Assembly (NCBI RefSeq): GCF_023155275.1
Contig: NZ_JALMUV010000001.1
Location: forward strand, 186,001 to 250,000
Length of the DNA stretch: 64,000 nucleotides
Direction of reading: 5' to 3'
From: Streptomyces rhizoryzae
GTDB lineage: Bacteria > Actinomycetota > Actinomycetes > Streptomycetales > Streptomycetaceae
In this document: piece by piece, positions 1 to 8,113 of the stretch
Layout: every line of letters starts with the position of its first letter
How positions within the stretch are numbered: position 1 is the first letter of the stretch
Translations under genes and position numbers: made by a program
The notes under the pieces: model-generated
Told to the model about the DNA's origin: nothing
Database searches by the model: none
What the model saw: only the letters and a program-made list of their open reading frames with translations

Positions 1-688
1 GCAGCGCCATCGCCACGCTCGTCCGCGCGCCGTCCGCGACGTCGAGGTCGCCCTCGCCGTCGTTCATGCCGGTCCTGGTGTAGCCCGGGTGCACGGCGTT
101 CACCTTGACCGGGGTGCCGCGCAGTTCGTAGGCCAGGTGCACGGTCCAGGAGTTGAGCGCGCTCTTGGAGGCGCTGTAGGCCGGGAGCGATTTGAACATC
201 GGGCTGTACGCGTACGACTCGGGGTCGGTGTGGGTGGTGAGCGAGCCGAGCAGGCTGGACACGTTGACGATGCGTCCGGCCGGTGATCTGCGGAGCAGCG
301 GCAGGAAGGCGGTGGTGACCTCGACGGCTCCGAAGAGGTTGGTGTCGAAGGTCTCGCGCCACTGCGCCAGCGGCTGCTCGGACGGCTGCCGGCCGTACTC
401 CTCGATCCGGATGCCGGCGTTGTTGACGAGGATGTCGAGGCGGCCGTGGGCGGCCTCGACCTCCGCGGCGGCGGCCCGGATGCCGGCCGGGTCGGTGACG
501 TCCAGGACGAGCGGGGTGGCGGTGCGGCCGTCGTCCCGCAGCGTCTTCGCGGCGGCGGTGACGGCTTCGCGGTCGCGGCCGGCGAGCAGGACGTGGACGC
601 CGGCGGCGGCGAGCTGCCGCGCGGTCTCGAAGCCGATGCCCCGGTTGGCACCGGTGACGAGGGCGATCATGGGTGGGCGGTCGGGCAT
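1..688 (-). CDS. SDR family NAD(P)-dependent oxidoreductase (3' end outside window)
   Basis: Classical short-chain dehydrogenase/reductase. About 229 residues are visible; the C-terminus runs off the left edge. The Rossmann glycine motif TGANRGIG is at residues 12-19, followed by an NNAG motif and the catalytic pair YSASK, so it should be an active NAD(P)H oxidoreductase. The ATG at 688-686 is preceded by GGAGG at a 6-nt spacing on the minus strand, which makes it the likely start; a later in-frame ATG at 670 has no comparable site. It lies 85 bp downstream of the dcsE-like gene on the same strand and could be the next gene of that operon, but SDRs are too versatile for the sequence to fix a substrate or prove a link to the ureidoserine cassette. 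Confidence 0.85.
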   Translation of the reverse strand, partial: MPDRPPMIALVTGANRGIGFETARQLAAAGVHVLLAGRDREAVTAAAKTLRDDGRTATPLVLDVTDPAGIRAAAAEVEAAHGRLDILVNNAGIRIEEYGRQPSEQPLAQWRETFDTNLFGAVEVTTAFLPLLRRSPAGRIVNVSSLLGSLTTHTDPESYAYSPMFKSLPAYSASKSALNSWTVHLAYELRGTPVKVNAVHPGYTRTGMNDGEGDLDVADGARTSVAMAL

Positions 689-773
689 GCGGTTCCTCCA
701 GGGTTGCGGAAACGGCGGATCGGCGGGACAGGGGGCCGGGAAGCAGGGGTTTCGGTCGGGCCGGAAGGGCCGT

Positions 774-1889
774 TCAGAGCACGGTCAGGAATTTGGCGAT
801 GGGGGTGCCGAAGCGGGCGGTGTCGATGAGGAAGGCGTCGTGCCCCTCCAGCGAGTCCAGCGCCAGGAAGGTGACGTCCGCGCCGCCCGCGGCGAGTCCG
901 TCGGCGATCTGCCGCTGCTGCCGCGGGGGGAAGAGGATGTCGGTCTCGACCCCGATGACCAGGGCCTTCTCCAGCTGGATGCGGGAGAGCGCCGCATCGG
1001 TGGTGGTGCCGCCCGACTCGCCGAGGTCGAACCGGTCCATGCAGCGGCTCAGCGCGAGGTAGCTGTTGGGGTCGAAGCGGCGCGCGAAGCGCCGGGCGTG
1101 CTCCTCCAGGTACGCCTCCACCTGGAATTCGTGGCCGAAGGGCGGGTCGCCGGCCCGGGCCCCCGGCGCGATGCGGGCCCGGTCGAAGCGGCTCTCCCAC
1201 TCCCGGGCCGACCGGTAGGTCATCATGCCGAGCTTGCGGGCGGTGAACATCCCGCGCTCCGGGTAGGAGGCGTCGTCGTAGCGGCCGTGGTTCCAGTGCG
1301 GATCGCACCGGATCGCCTCCCGCTGGAGGGAGCGCACCGCGATCGAGAACGGCAGGGCGCGCGCCGCGCCGCAGATGTTGATGTGGCCGCGGGCCAGGCC
1401 GGGGTGCCGGGCCAGCAGGGACAGCGCGCTCATCCCGCCCATGGAGGTGCCGATGACGCACGCCAGCCGCTCCACGCCCAGGGCGCGCACGGTGTGGGCG
1501 GCGGCGTCGGCGATGTCCTCCATGGACAGTTCCGGGAAGTCCGGACCGTACGGCTCACCGGTGCCGGGGGCGGGCGAGGCGGGCCCGGTGGACCCCTTGC
1601 AACTGCCCAGGGAGTTCAGGCAGATCACGTACCAGCGGTCGGTGTCGACGGGCTTGCCCGGGCCCACCATCGCTTCCCACCAGCCGGGTCTGGTGTCCGC
1701 CGGGTGGGAGGCGGCGTGGGCGTCGGGTGAGAGGCCGGTCAGGACCAGGACGGCGTTGTCCCGCCCCGGGCCCAGCCGCCCCACCGTCTCGTAGGCGATG
1801 CGCGCGCCGTCCAGCCGTCCGCCCCGCCGCATGGCGAAACCGGCGGGGAGGTCGACGAAGCGGGCCGCGGGCGGGACGAATTCCCTCAT
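774..1889 (-). CDS. dcsE: MetX-like O-acyltransferase, probable L-serine O-acetyltransferase (DcsE-like)
   Basis: Alpha/beta-hydrolase-fold acyltransferase of 371 residues, homologous to homoserine O-acetyltransferase MetX. The nucleophile elbow GTSMGG places Ser149; Asp317 (in VETDILFPP) and His350 (in EGHDAF) complete the triad. In the D-cycloserine pathway the MetX homologue DcsE acetylates L-serine to O-acetylserine for DcsD. Here it lies directly downstream of a cysteine-synthase-like gene (56 bp gap) in an operon with DcsA- and DcsB-like genes. That context favours serine rather than homoserine as substrate. The sequence alone does not separate the two activities; a plain MetX for methionine synthesis is the alternative. 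Confidence 0.78.
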   Translation of the reverse strand: MREFVPPAARFVDLPAGFAMRRGGRLDGARIAYETVGRLGPGRDNAVLVLTGLSPDAHAASHPADTRPGWWEAMVGPGKPVDTDRWYVICLNSLGSCKGSTGPASPAPGTGEPYGPDFPELSMEDIADAAAHTVRALGVERLACVIGTSMGGMSALSLLARHPGLARGHINICGAARALPFSIAVRSLQREAIRCDPHWNHGRYDDASYPERGMFTARKLGMMTYRSAREWESRFDRARIAPGARAGDPPFGHEFQVEAYLEEHARRFARRFDPNSYLALSRCMDRFDLGESGGTTTDAALSRIQLEKALVIGVETDILFPPRQQRQIADGLAAGGADVTFLALDSLEGHDAFLIDTARFGTPIAKFLTVL

Positions 1890-1945
1890 GTCTGTCTCCT
1901 GGCGGATGTGGGTGGGCCGCGGGGCGGCGGGGTCGGGTGGCGGGG

Positions 1946-2923
1946 TCAGGCGGTGCCGTCACCGCTCTCCAGGGCGGCCAGCCAGGCGTCGTCCGACCCC
2001 TCGGGCAGGCCCTCCATGAGGAACGTGGAGAGGTAGCGCTCCCCGGTGTCCGGGAGCATGGCCAGCAGCACCGAGCCGGCCGGCGCGGTCTTCGCGACCC
2101 GCAGCGCGGTCTCCAGGGTGGCGCCGGCCGAGATGCCGGTGAAGATCCCCTCCTCGGCGGCCAGCCGGCGCGCGGTGTCGCGCCCGGCCACCTCGTCCAC
2201 GGTCACCAGGTCGTCGATGACGCCGCGGTCCAGCACGCCCGGTACGAAGTTGGGGGCCCAGCCCTGGATGCGGTGGACGTTCCACTCCTGTCCGGCGAGC
2301 ACGGCGGCGTTCTCCGGCTCGGCGGCGACGATCCGCACGTCGGGGCGGGCCCGCTTGAGCATCTGCCCGACGCCGGTGAGGGTGCCGCTGGTGCCGAAGC
2401 CGGTGACGAAGTAGTCGAGCCGCTTGCCCGCGAAGTCGCCGAGGATCTCCGAGGCGGTGGTCTCGCGGTGGTAGGCGGGGTTGGCCGGGTTGTCGAACTG
2501 GTGGGCCCGGAACCAGCCGTGCTTCTCGGCCAGTTCGTCCGCGATCCGGTTGCCGCCGCTGCTGCCGAGGTGGCCGGGGAAGAGCAGCACCTTGCCGCCG
2601 TAGGCGCGGATCAGCTTGCGCCGTTCCGCCGAGTAGGTGTCGCCCATCACGGCCACGAAGTGGTAGCCGCGGGCCGCGGCCACCATGGCCAGCGCGATCC
2701 CGACGTTGCCGGACGTGCACTCCACGATGGTGTCACCGGGCTTGAGCAGCCCCTTCGCCTCGGCGTCCAGGACGACCGAGAGCGCGAGGCGGTCCTTGAC
2801 GGACCCGCCGGGGTTGAACGACTCCACCTTCACGTAGACCGTGGTGTGGGCGGGGGCCATGCGGTGCAGCCTGACGATCGGGGTGCGGCCGATGGTGTCG
2901 AGGATGCTGTCGTACAGGGGCAT
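1946..2923 (-). CDS. dcsD: PLP-dependent cysteine-synthase-like enzyme, probable O-ureido-L-serine synthase (DcsD-like)
   Basis: A 325-residue fold-type II PLP enzyme of the O-acetylserine sulfhydrylase family. Lys43 in GGSVKDR is the expected Schiff-base lysine; TSGN at 70-73 binds the substrate carboxylate; GTSGTLTG is the phosphate-binding glycine loop; ISAGA lies near the C-terminus. DcsD of the cycloserine pathway uses hydroxyurea instead of sulfide, with O-acetylserine, to give O-ureido-L-serine. The position between the DcsB-like hydroxyurea-forming enzyme and the DcsE-like acetyltransferase supports that role; ordinary CysK activity may also be present, as is common in this family. 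The ATG at 2923 has AAGGAG upstream. Confidence 0.82.
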   Translation of the reverse strand: MPLYDSILDTIGRTPIVRLHRMAPAHTTVYVKVESFNPGGSVKDRLALSVVLDAEAKGLLKPGDTIVECTSGNVGIALAMVAAARGYHFVAVMGDTYSAERRKLIRAYGGKVLLFPGHLGSSGGNRIADELAEKHGWFRAHQFDNPANPAYHRETTASEILGDFAGKRLDYFVTGFGTSGTLTGVGQMLKRARPDVRIVAAEPENAAVLAGQEWNVHRIQGWAPNFVPGVLDRGVIDDLVTVDEVAGRDTARRLAAEEGIFTGISAGATLETALRVAKTAPAGSVLLAMLPDTGERYLSTFLMEGLPEGSDDAWLAALESGDGTA

Positions 2924-3066
2924 CGGAAGGTACTCCTTGGCGGGCGGAGCCGGCGGGGCCGGCCACGGGAAGCGGGGCGGGGCCCGACAGGGCCGGCGGC
3001 CGCGGGGTCCGGCGGCCGGCCGCGCCTGTCGGGGTGTGCGGGAGGGGCAGGCGGCTGCCCCGGGGG

Positions 3067-3888
3067 CTAACCGGCGGCCGGGGTGTCCTCGAAGGCGGGC
3101 GCGACCATGGCCAGGATCGTCTCGACGGCGCGTTCGCTGAGGTCGTCGTCCAACGGGGCGTTGAACTCGGCCAGTTCGACGCCGCGCAGCTGCTGCGCCG
3201 GGATCGCCTCGAAGATCTCCCGGATCTGCTCCGGCAGCAGGCCGTCCGGCACCGTGTAGTCGGCCGGTACGTGGCCGGGTTCGAGGACGTCCCAGTCGAT
3301 GTGCACCCACACCGGGGCGTCGCCGACGGCGTCCAGGATGCTCGCGGCCGAGGTGCGCGCCGGGGGGATCAGCCGGACGCCGTGGCGCGCGATCAGCTCG
3401 CCCTCGGCGGCGTCGATGTCCCGCGACCCGACCAGCACCGCCCGGGCGGGGCTGAGGCCGGCGCCGTGTCCGCTGTCCCAGAGCCCGCACGCGCCGGCCA
3501 GGACCATCCCGCCCAGATAGCCGGTCCCGGTGGTCTGCGGGGTGTTGAAGTCGCCGTGCCCGTCGATGTAGAGGACCACGGCGTCCGGGTGCTCCCGGGC
3601 CACCACCGGCAGGGTCGCCAGGCTCGCCGAGCAGGTGTTGGAGATCATCACCGTCCGGCTGCCGTGCGCGATGCTCTCGGTGACGGCCCGGCCCAGCCCG
3701 TTCAGCGTCTCCCGGGCCTGCGGGAGGCTGACGGTCCAGTCGTCGTCGGCGGGCGGCGCGGGCTCGCCGATGAAGCGGCCGGTGAGCCCGTAGCGCTTCT
3801 CCAGGGCCCGCGCGAGGCGGGCGGCGCCCTCGATCATCCGCGGCTCCCGGTCGGCCACCCGGCCCTGGGACACAATGAGTTCGATCAT
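3067..3888 (-). CDS. dcsB: Arginase-like N-omega-hydroxy-L-arginine amidinohydrolase (DcsB)
   Basis: A 273-residue arginase/ureohydrolase-family protein. Five of the six dimanganese ligands of arginase are present: Asp109, His111 and Asp113 (YIDGHGDFNTP), Asp198 and Asp200 (HIDWD). The sixth, a His in arginases, is Cys86 (SNTCSAS). As I recall, Cys86 in this position is the hallmark of DcsB, which hydrolyses N-hydroxyarginine to hydroxyurea and ornithine; the residue number also agrees. The protein is shorter than typical arginases (about 300). Its start at 3888 lies 4 nt from the stop of dcsA, so the two are translationally close. Hydroxyurea produced here would feed the DcsD-like enzyme. 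Confidence 0.92.
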   Translation of the reverse strand: MIELIVSQGRVADREPRMIEGAARLARALEKRYGLTGRFIGEPAPPADDDWTVSLPQARETLNGLGRAVTESIAHGSRTVMISNTCSASLATLPVVAREHPDAVVLYIDGHGDFNTPQTTGTGYLGGMVLAGACGLWDSGHGAGLSPARAVLVGSRDIDAAEGELIARHGVRLIPPARTSAASILDAVGDAPVWVHIDWDVLEPGHVPADYTVPDGLLPEQIREIFEAIPAQQLRGVELAEFNAPLDDDLSERAVETILAMVAPAFEDTPAAG

Positions 3889-3892
3889 GCGG

Positions 3893-4663
3893 TCAGCAAC
3901 TCCTCTTCTCCTGCACGGCAACGCGGGGACGGAAGGGGCAGGTATCGCCGCGCTCGGCGTTCTCGTCGATGAGCCCGTACTGGAGCCATTCGAGGGCCCC
4001 GATTCCGTACGAGCCGAGTTGCGGCGCATGCGGTTGGCCGTCGTATTGGCGTATCCGCTTGCGGATGTTCGCGCGGACCTTGCGGCCGCTCGGCGTGTCC
4101 CCGGCGAATACGTCGAACCGCTCCCTGGGGTTGATCACGAGCGCGAAGAACTCACCGAGATTCCTGCTGCGGCGGTTCCGGTGCGCGGGACTGCTCATAT
4201 TGCAGAACAGCGGCATTCCGTTGAAGCACATCGACCAGGTCTCCGATTCCGGGTCCGTGCCGACGTCCGCCGGCCAGGGCTCGGGATCGACGTGGTGCAG
4301 TTCCTGGAGAACGCGCCAGCCGAAGGAGTGGTGATCCGCCACGGTGTGCCCGCCGACGGCGTCCGCCGCGAACAGTGCGACCATCGGGTAGGCGGTGTCC
4401 AGCCGGCCGTCCCAGGCCCGGGACAGCTCGACGTACTCGGTGAGGGCGCTCGCCAGATGCCGGATGCCGTCGCTGCCGGCGTTCTCCACGAAGGCGAACG
4501 TGAGCAGCTGCTTCCGAAAGGCGTTACGGGAAAAAACGCAGGGGAAGTCCGGATGGGCGAGTCGTGCCGCGACCTCCTCGAAGGCGGCCCGATGCCACCC
4601 CTGCGCGCCGTCGAGAACCTGCGCCTGGGAGATCAGCGTTGCGGTCTGCTGAGACCTTTCCAA
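3893..4663 (-). CDS. dcsA: YqcI/YcgG-family heme protein, probable L-arginine N-omega-hydroxylase (DcsA-like)
   Basis: A 256-residue protein recognised as the YqcI/YcgG (GntA-like) family from the WSMCFNGMPLFCNMSSPAH region and the downstream RNRRSRNLGEFFALV stretch with NPRERFDVF. Members including DcsA and GntA are heme-dependent N-hydroxylases; DcsA hydroxylates L-arginine at the first step of cycloserine synthesis. Immediate coupling to the DcsB-like gene supports the same substrate. The start is TTG at 4663: an in-frame TAG lies six codons upstream, no in-frame ATG or GTG is available between, and AGGA is 7 nt before the TTG. First gene of the leftward operon. Confidence 0.83.
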   Translation of the reverse strand: MERSQQTATLISQAQVLDGAQGWHRAAFEEVAARLAHPDFPCVFSRNAFRKQLLTFAFVENAGSDGIRHLASALTEYVELSRAWDGRLDTAYPMVALFAADAVGGHTVADHHSFGWRVLQELHHVDPEPWPADVGTDPESETWSMCFNGMPLFCNMSSPAHRNRRSRNLGEFFALVINPRERFDVFAGDTPSGRKVRANIRKRIRQYDGQPHAPQLGSYGIGALEWLQYGLIDENAERGDTCPFRPRVAVQEKRSC

Positions 4664-5001
4664 CTGAGCATCCTTTTTCTAGGTTTCCTTGCTCGTCGTT
4701 CTGTTCCTGGCTCGTTGTTCTATTCCTGTACGGGCGCGAGGAGGTCGTCTCTCCTTGCCTGAAAACATCGCAGGATCACCACGCACCCCGGAAACGTAGC
4801 GGTTGGGGATATTCCGGTACGGGTGCCGTGCACGCCCTCGCCGCGGCGTCCGGGGTTTTTCCACCGGGCCGCGCCCCGCCCACCTTTCCCGCCGCACACC
4901 TGGCCTGGCAACGCAGTGCAACCAAGGGCCCAGTGGGGATGTACGCCTTGTACGCCGATGGTTGTATGGCCCGTCACCGCAGCCATTCCTAGGCTGCAAC
5001 C
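4664..5001. promoter_or_regulatory. Divergent intergenic region, dcs-like operon / UbiA gene
   Basis: A 338-bp region between divergent starts at 4663 (minus) and 5002 (plus) with no supportable gene. It must hold promoters for both the ureidoserine cassette and the prenyltransferase. A possible -10 box TAGGCT at about 4990-4995 lies only 6 nt before the GTG of the UbiA gene, so that transcript may be leaderless. No clear operator palindrome was seen. Confidence 0.5.
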
Positions 5002-5955
5002 GTGACCAATTCCGTTGCTCCTGCCGCTACTTCTCTGCATGTCGCCGGCCTGGCGGGCACGGCGATCCCCCGGTGGCGCACCGCGCTGCGCACGGCCCGG
5101 CTGTGCTGGTCGGAAGCGCGGCCCACGGTCCAGGTGGTGTTCCTGCTGCGGTTCGCGGTGGGCGCGGTGTCCACCGGGCAGCTTCCGGCGGCCCCGGGGC
5201 GGGCCGTGCTGGGCCTCGCCTCCTGGTGGTGCGCCGTGGCCTGCGCCTATCTGCTCAACGGCGTGACGGACGTCCAGGAGGACCGGGCGAACGGTTCCCG
5301 GCGCCCGATCGCCCGGGGTGCCCTCCCGGTCCGCACCGCGGCGGCCGTCACCGCCCTGCTGGCCGGTGCCGCGCTGGTGCTCGGTGCGGCGGCCGGCGGC
5401 GGGGTGCCGGTGTGGGTCGCGGCCTTCCTGCTGCTCGGCTGGGCCTACTCCGCCCGCCCGGTGCAGGCGAAGCGGTCGAGCGTGCGCTGCGCGGTGGTGG
5501 TGTTCGGCCTGGGCGCGACCTCGTACGCGGCCGGGATCTCGGTCGCGGGCCACGGGTGGACCGCCACGGGCGTGGTGTTCGGCGGGGTGATGGCGGCCTG
5601 GATGGCGCTGGTCGGCTCGGTGGTCAAGGACCTCGGGGACGCCGACGGGGACGCGGCCGGCGGCCGGCGCACCCTCGCGGTCGTGCACGGTCTGCCGGCG
5701 GCCCGGGCCGTGGCCGTGGTCTGCGCCGCGCTGGTCGGCGTGGCCGGGACGGCGGTGGCGGCCCGGTGGGCCCCGCTCGCCCTGGCGGGCACGCTCCCGG
5801 TGGCGGCCGGGGCGGTCTGGGTCATAGCCCGGGTCGTGCGCGACGCCCGGCGGGAACACGCCGAACGCCGCCAGCGCCGCGGCGCCTACCGCGCCTTCAT
5901 GCTCACCCAGTACACCGCCAACCTCGTCATGCTGAGCGCCCTGCCCACCCTGTGA
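5002..5955 (+). CDS. UbiA-family membrane prenyltransferase
   Basis: A 317-residue polytopic membrane protein of the UbiA superfamily. The first aspartate-rich motif is N86-x3-D90-x3-D94 (NGVTDVQED) and the second lies around D210-D217 (KDLGDADGD); both bind the Mg-prenyl diphosphate. About eight hydrophobic segments alternate with short Arg-rich loops, as expected. The substrate cannot be told; it may be a secondary-metabolite aromatic prenyltransferase or a SCO6045-like protein. It starts with GTG and diverges from the dcs-like operon, so a functional link to O-ureidoserine is possible but unproven. The gene ends 40 bp from the convergent LuxR gene. Confidence 0.85.
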   Translation: MTNSVAPAATSLHVAGLAGTAIPRWRTALRTARLCWSEARPTVQVVFLLRFAVGAVSTGQLPAAPGRAVLGLASWWCAVACAYLLNGVTDVQEDRANGSRRPIARGALPVRTAAAVTALLAGAALVLGAAAGGGVPVWVAAFLLLGWAYSARPVQAKRSSVRCAVVVFGLGATSYAAGISVAGHGWTATGVVFGGVMAAWMALVGSVVKDLGDADGDAAGGRRTLAVVHGLPAARAVAVVCAALVGVAGTAVAARWAPLALAGTLPVAAGAVWVIARVVRDARREHAERRQRRGAYRAFMLTQYTANLVMLSALPTL

Positions 5956-5994
5956 ACGCCCACCGCCCGCCACCGGCCGCAGCGGCACGCCACG

Positions 5995-6702
5995 TCAGCC
6001 GGGCTGGCCCTGCTCGGGGAACGCGGTGTTGAGCGCCTGGACCCGTGAGCCGACGCCCAGCTTGCGGTACACGTTGTGCAGGTGCCGCTTGACGGTCGCC
6101 TCGCTGATCTCGAACCGGCGGCTGATCAGACGGTTCGTCAGCCCCGCCCGCACCGCTTCGAGGATCTCCCGCTCCCGCAGCGTCAGCAGGCCGAGGACCT
6201 GTGCGTCCGCGCCGTCCGGGGGCGGCGCGGGCCCGCGCCCCGGCTCCGCGGGGGCGGCCGACCGCTGGGCTTCCTCGTAGGCCCGGATCCCCTGGTAGAG
6301 GCGGCAGCCGGCGGCGACCCGGAACGCGGTCCCCACGGTCTGCGCCGCCGCGACCCGGTGCTCGGCCTCCACCTGGTCGAGCACCTTCGTGACCACCGCC
6401 TGCATGGCCTGCCAGAGCACGTCAGCGGCCCGCACCGACTCGGACACCGGCACCTGCTGGACGACGCGGTGCGCCCCGAGCAGCCGGGTGTACTCCCCCG
6501 CCCCCGGCGACTGCGGGCGCTGCCCGTCCTCCAGTGCCTGCGCGCACTCGGCCACGATGCTCTGCGCCTGGTGGCGGCACTGCCGCCAGATGTCCTCACG
6601 GGACACCAGCGGGCTTCCGATGCGCGCCAGCGCGGCCCGGTACGCCTCCGTGATCTCAGGTATGGCAGCACGAAGCTGCCGGGCGGCCGCCTGACGGCCC
6701 AT
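5995..6702 (-). CDS. LuxR-type HTH transcriptional regulator with N-terminal helical domain
   Basis: About 235 residues. The C-terminal 65 residues form a LuxR/GerE helix-turn-helix (LTLREREILEAVRAGLTN, SEATVKRHLHNVYRKL). The N-terminal 160 residues are a predicted all-helical sensory or dimerisation domain that I do not recognise; it has some likeness to RsbR/RsbU N-domains. No receiver-domain Asp motif is visible, so this is not a standard response regulator. The ATG at 6702 is preceded by a GAGGGGGG stretch; the longer open frame upstream has no ribosome-binding site and low coding character. It is followed on the same strand, after a 199-bp gap, by an RsbW-like ATPase gene upstream of it. 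Confidence 0.8.
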   Translation of the reverse strand: MGRQAAARQLRAAIPEITEAYRAALARIGSPLVSREDIWRQCRHQAQSIVAECAQALEDGQRPQSPGAGEYTRLLGAHRVVQQVPVSESVRAADVLWQAMQAVVTKVLDQVEAEHRVAAAQTVGTAFRVAAGCRLYQGIRAYEEAQRSAAPAEPGRGPAPPPDGADAQVLGLLTLREREILEAVRAGLTNRLISRRFEISEATVKRHLHNVYRKLGVGSRVQALNTAFPEQGQPG

Positions 6703-6901
6703 CACTGTCCCCCCTCGGCAAACAGAGCGACGCGATCGGCCCCCCGGGCGGCGCTCGTCATGGACTCCGGTGGGCAAGTTAACATCAAGCCCCCGTAATG
6801 CGAAAGTAAACTTCCGCATTACGGAACCAAAAGCCCCGTGAACGCTCAGCCGACCCGACGCCGCCCGTCCGCCACCGGCCCGCCCCGCGCCGCGCCGCCG
6901 C

Positions 6902-7354
6902 TCACCGCTCCGGCCAGCGCTCCGCCAGGTCGACGGTTGCCGTGACGCGCTTGCCCACCGGCTCGCGATGGATCTCGAAGCTCCGGGAGACCGCCCGGAC
7001 GATCTCCAGCCCGTGCTGCCCCACCCGGGCCGGGTCGGCGCCCCGGATGACCGGCAGCCGGGGTTCGCTGTCCCATACGGTCACCCACACCACGCTCTCC
7101 CCGGCCTCAAGGGTGAGCAGCAGCGGGCCGGGAGCGTATTTGCGGGTATTGGTCACCAGCTCGCTCACCACCAGCTGCACGACGTCCACCGCCCGGTCGG
7201 ACACCGGCACCCCGCGCTTCTCCCGCAGGTCCCGCAGGAACGACGACGCCCGGTCCCGGATGCCGGCGATCGTCTCCCCGCCCTCGAACACCGCCGACAC
7301 CGAGAGCGGACCCTCGGCCAGCTCGCCACTTCCCTCGCCGGCAGCCTGCCTCAT
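6902..7354 (-). CDS. RsbW-like ATP-binding (HATPase_c_2) protein
   Basis: A 150-residue GHKL ATPase of the anti-sigma factor/SpoIIAB type that is abundant in Streptomyces. The N-box reads VVSELVTNTRKYAPG and the G1-type region is VWDSEPRLP, followed by GQHGLEIVRAVS. It would act as a cytosolic anti-sigma or signalling partner, but no sigma or anti-anti-sigma factor gene is adjacent, so its target is unknown. The ATG at 7354 has GGAG 6 nt upstream; an earlier in-frame start at 7447 lacks a site. Confidence 0.8.
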   Translation of the reverse strand: MRQAAGEGSGELAEGPLSVSAVFEGGETIAGIRDRASSFLRDLREKRGVPVSDRAVDVVQLVVSELVTNTRKYAPGPLLLTLEAGESVVWVTVWDSEPRLPVIRGADPARVGQHGLEIVRAVSRSFEIHREPVGKRVTATVDLAERWPER

Positions 7355-7477
7355 ACGCCGCTCCGCCCCCGCGTCCTCACACCTGACACCCGACCGCCTA
7401 CCCCGCGCGCCCCGCCCCAGACGTGCCGGAGGGCCGGGCACGGCCACCAGCCGACCGCGCCCGGACCCCGGCCCGGT

Positions 7478-8107
7478 TCAGAACGCGGCGGCGACGCGGA
7501 AGAGCGCGGGGCTGGCCGTGACGGAACCCGACGGGGCGGGCAGGCGCCGTTGGAAGCGGGGGTCGTCGCGCGCCGTGCGCCAGGCTTCGGGGCTGGTCCA
7601 GTGCGCGACGTTGACCAGCTGGAAACGCGTGTCGGGGGCCACCGCACGGTGCAGTCGGAAGTCCTGGAATCCGGGCGCCCCACTCATCAGCTCCGCCCGG
7701 TCGAGCCAGCGCGGCAGGAAGGCGTCGACCTCCTCGGCGGGCAGCTCGAAGGCGTTGATGAACGTGATCCCCGGTTCCTCCCCCGCGCTCTCCGCGGCGG
7801 TGCCGGAGGCGGCCACGACCTCGTACCAGCCGCCGTGCACGGTGGCGTAGTCGGCCGCACGGGCCGCCGACGCGGTGAAGTCGGGACGCGCCAGCGCCGT
7901 GTCCCGCGCCTCGACGCTGTCCCAGTGCGCCACGTTGACCAGGCCGAGCCGGGATTCCGGGCGCAGCCGGCGGTGCAGCCGCGCGTCCCGGAATCCGGGG
8001 GCGGAGGCGATGAGCCCGACGCGCTCCCGCCAGCGCGCGACGGATTCGTCCATCCGGTCCTCGGGCAGTTCCCAGGCGTCGATCAGGGTGATTCCGTTGT
8101 CAGTCAC
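7478..8107 (-). CDS. Tandem antibiotic-biosynthesis-monooxygenase (ABM) domain protein
   Basis: A 209-residue protein made of two similar halves, about residues 4-100 and 110-205. Each starts with an (I/L)xxFxxPxxxxD(E/A)F/ESVxRW-like strand-helix and contains FRDARLHR or FQDFRLHR followed by LVNVAHW, the pattern of dimeric alpha+beta barrel ABM proteins. Such proteins are cofactor-free oxygenases or small-molecule binders. The GTG at 8107 is chosen because a strong MerR-type -10 box ends 7 nt upstream, which would make the mRNA leaderless; a GTG at 8134 would lie inside the promoter. Likely induced by a MerR-family regulator, possibly SoxR, in response to redox-active compounds. Confidence 0.8.
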   Translation of the reverse strand: MTDNGITLIDAWELPEDRMDESVARWRERVGLIASAPGFRDARLHRRLRPESRLGLVNVAHWDSVEARDTALARPDFTASAARAADYATVHGGWYEVVAASGTAAESAGEEPGITFINAFELPAEEVDAFLPRWLDRAELMSGAPGFQDFRLHRAVAPDTRFQLVNVAHWTSPEAWRTARDDPRFQRRLPAPSGSVTASPALFRVAAAF

Positions 8108-8113
8108 CGCGCC

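Noticed and set aside
774..1889. Methionine-pathway MetX
   Set aside because: Not excluded by sequence, but the operon with DcsA-, DcsB- and DcsD-like genes makes the serine acetyltransferase role more likely.
1727..3070. A 447-codon plus-strand open frame over the dcsD-like gene
   Set aside because: Arg/Gly-rich shadow; the cysteine-synthase motifs are on the minus strand.
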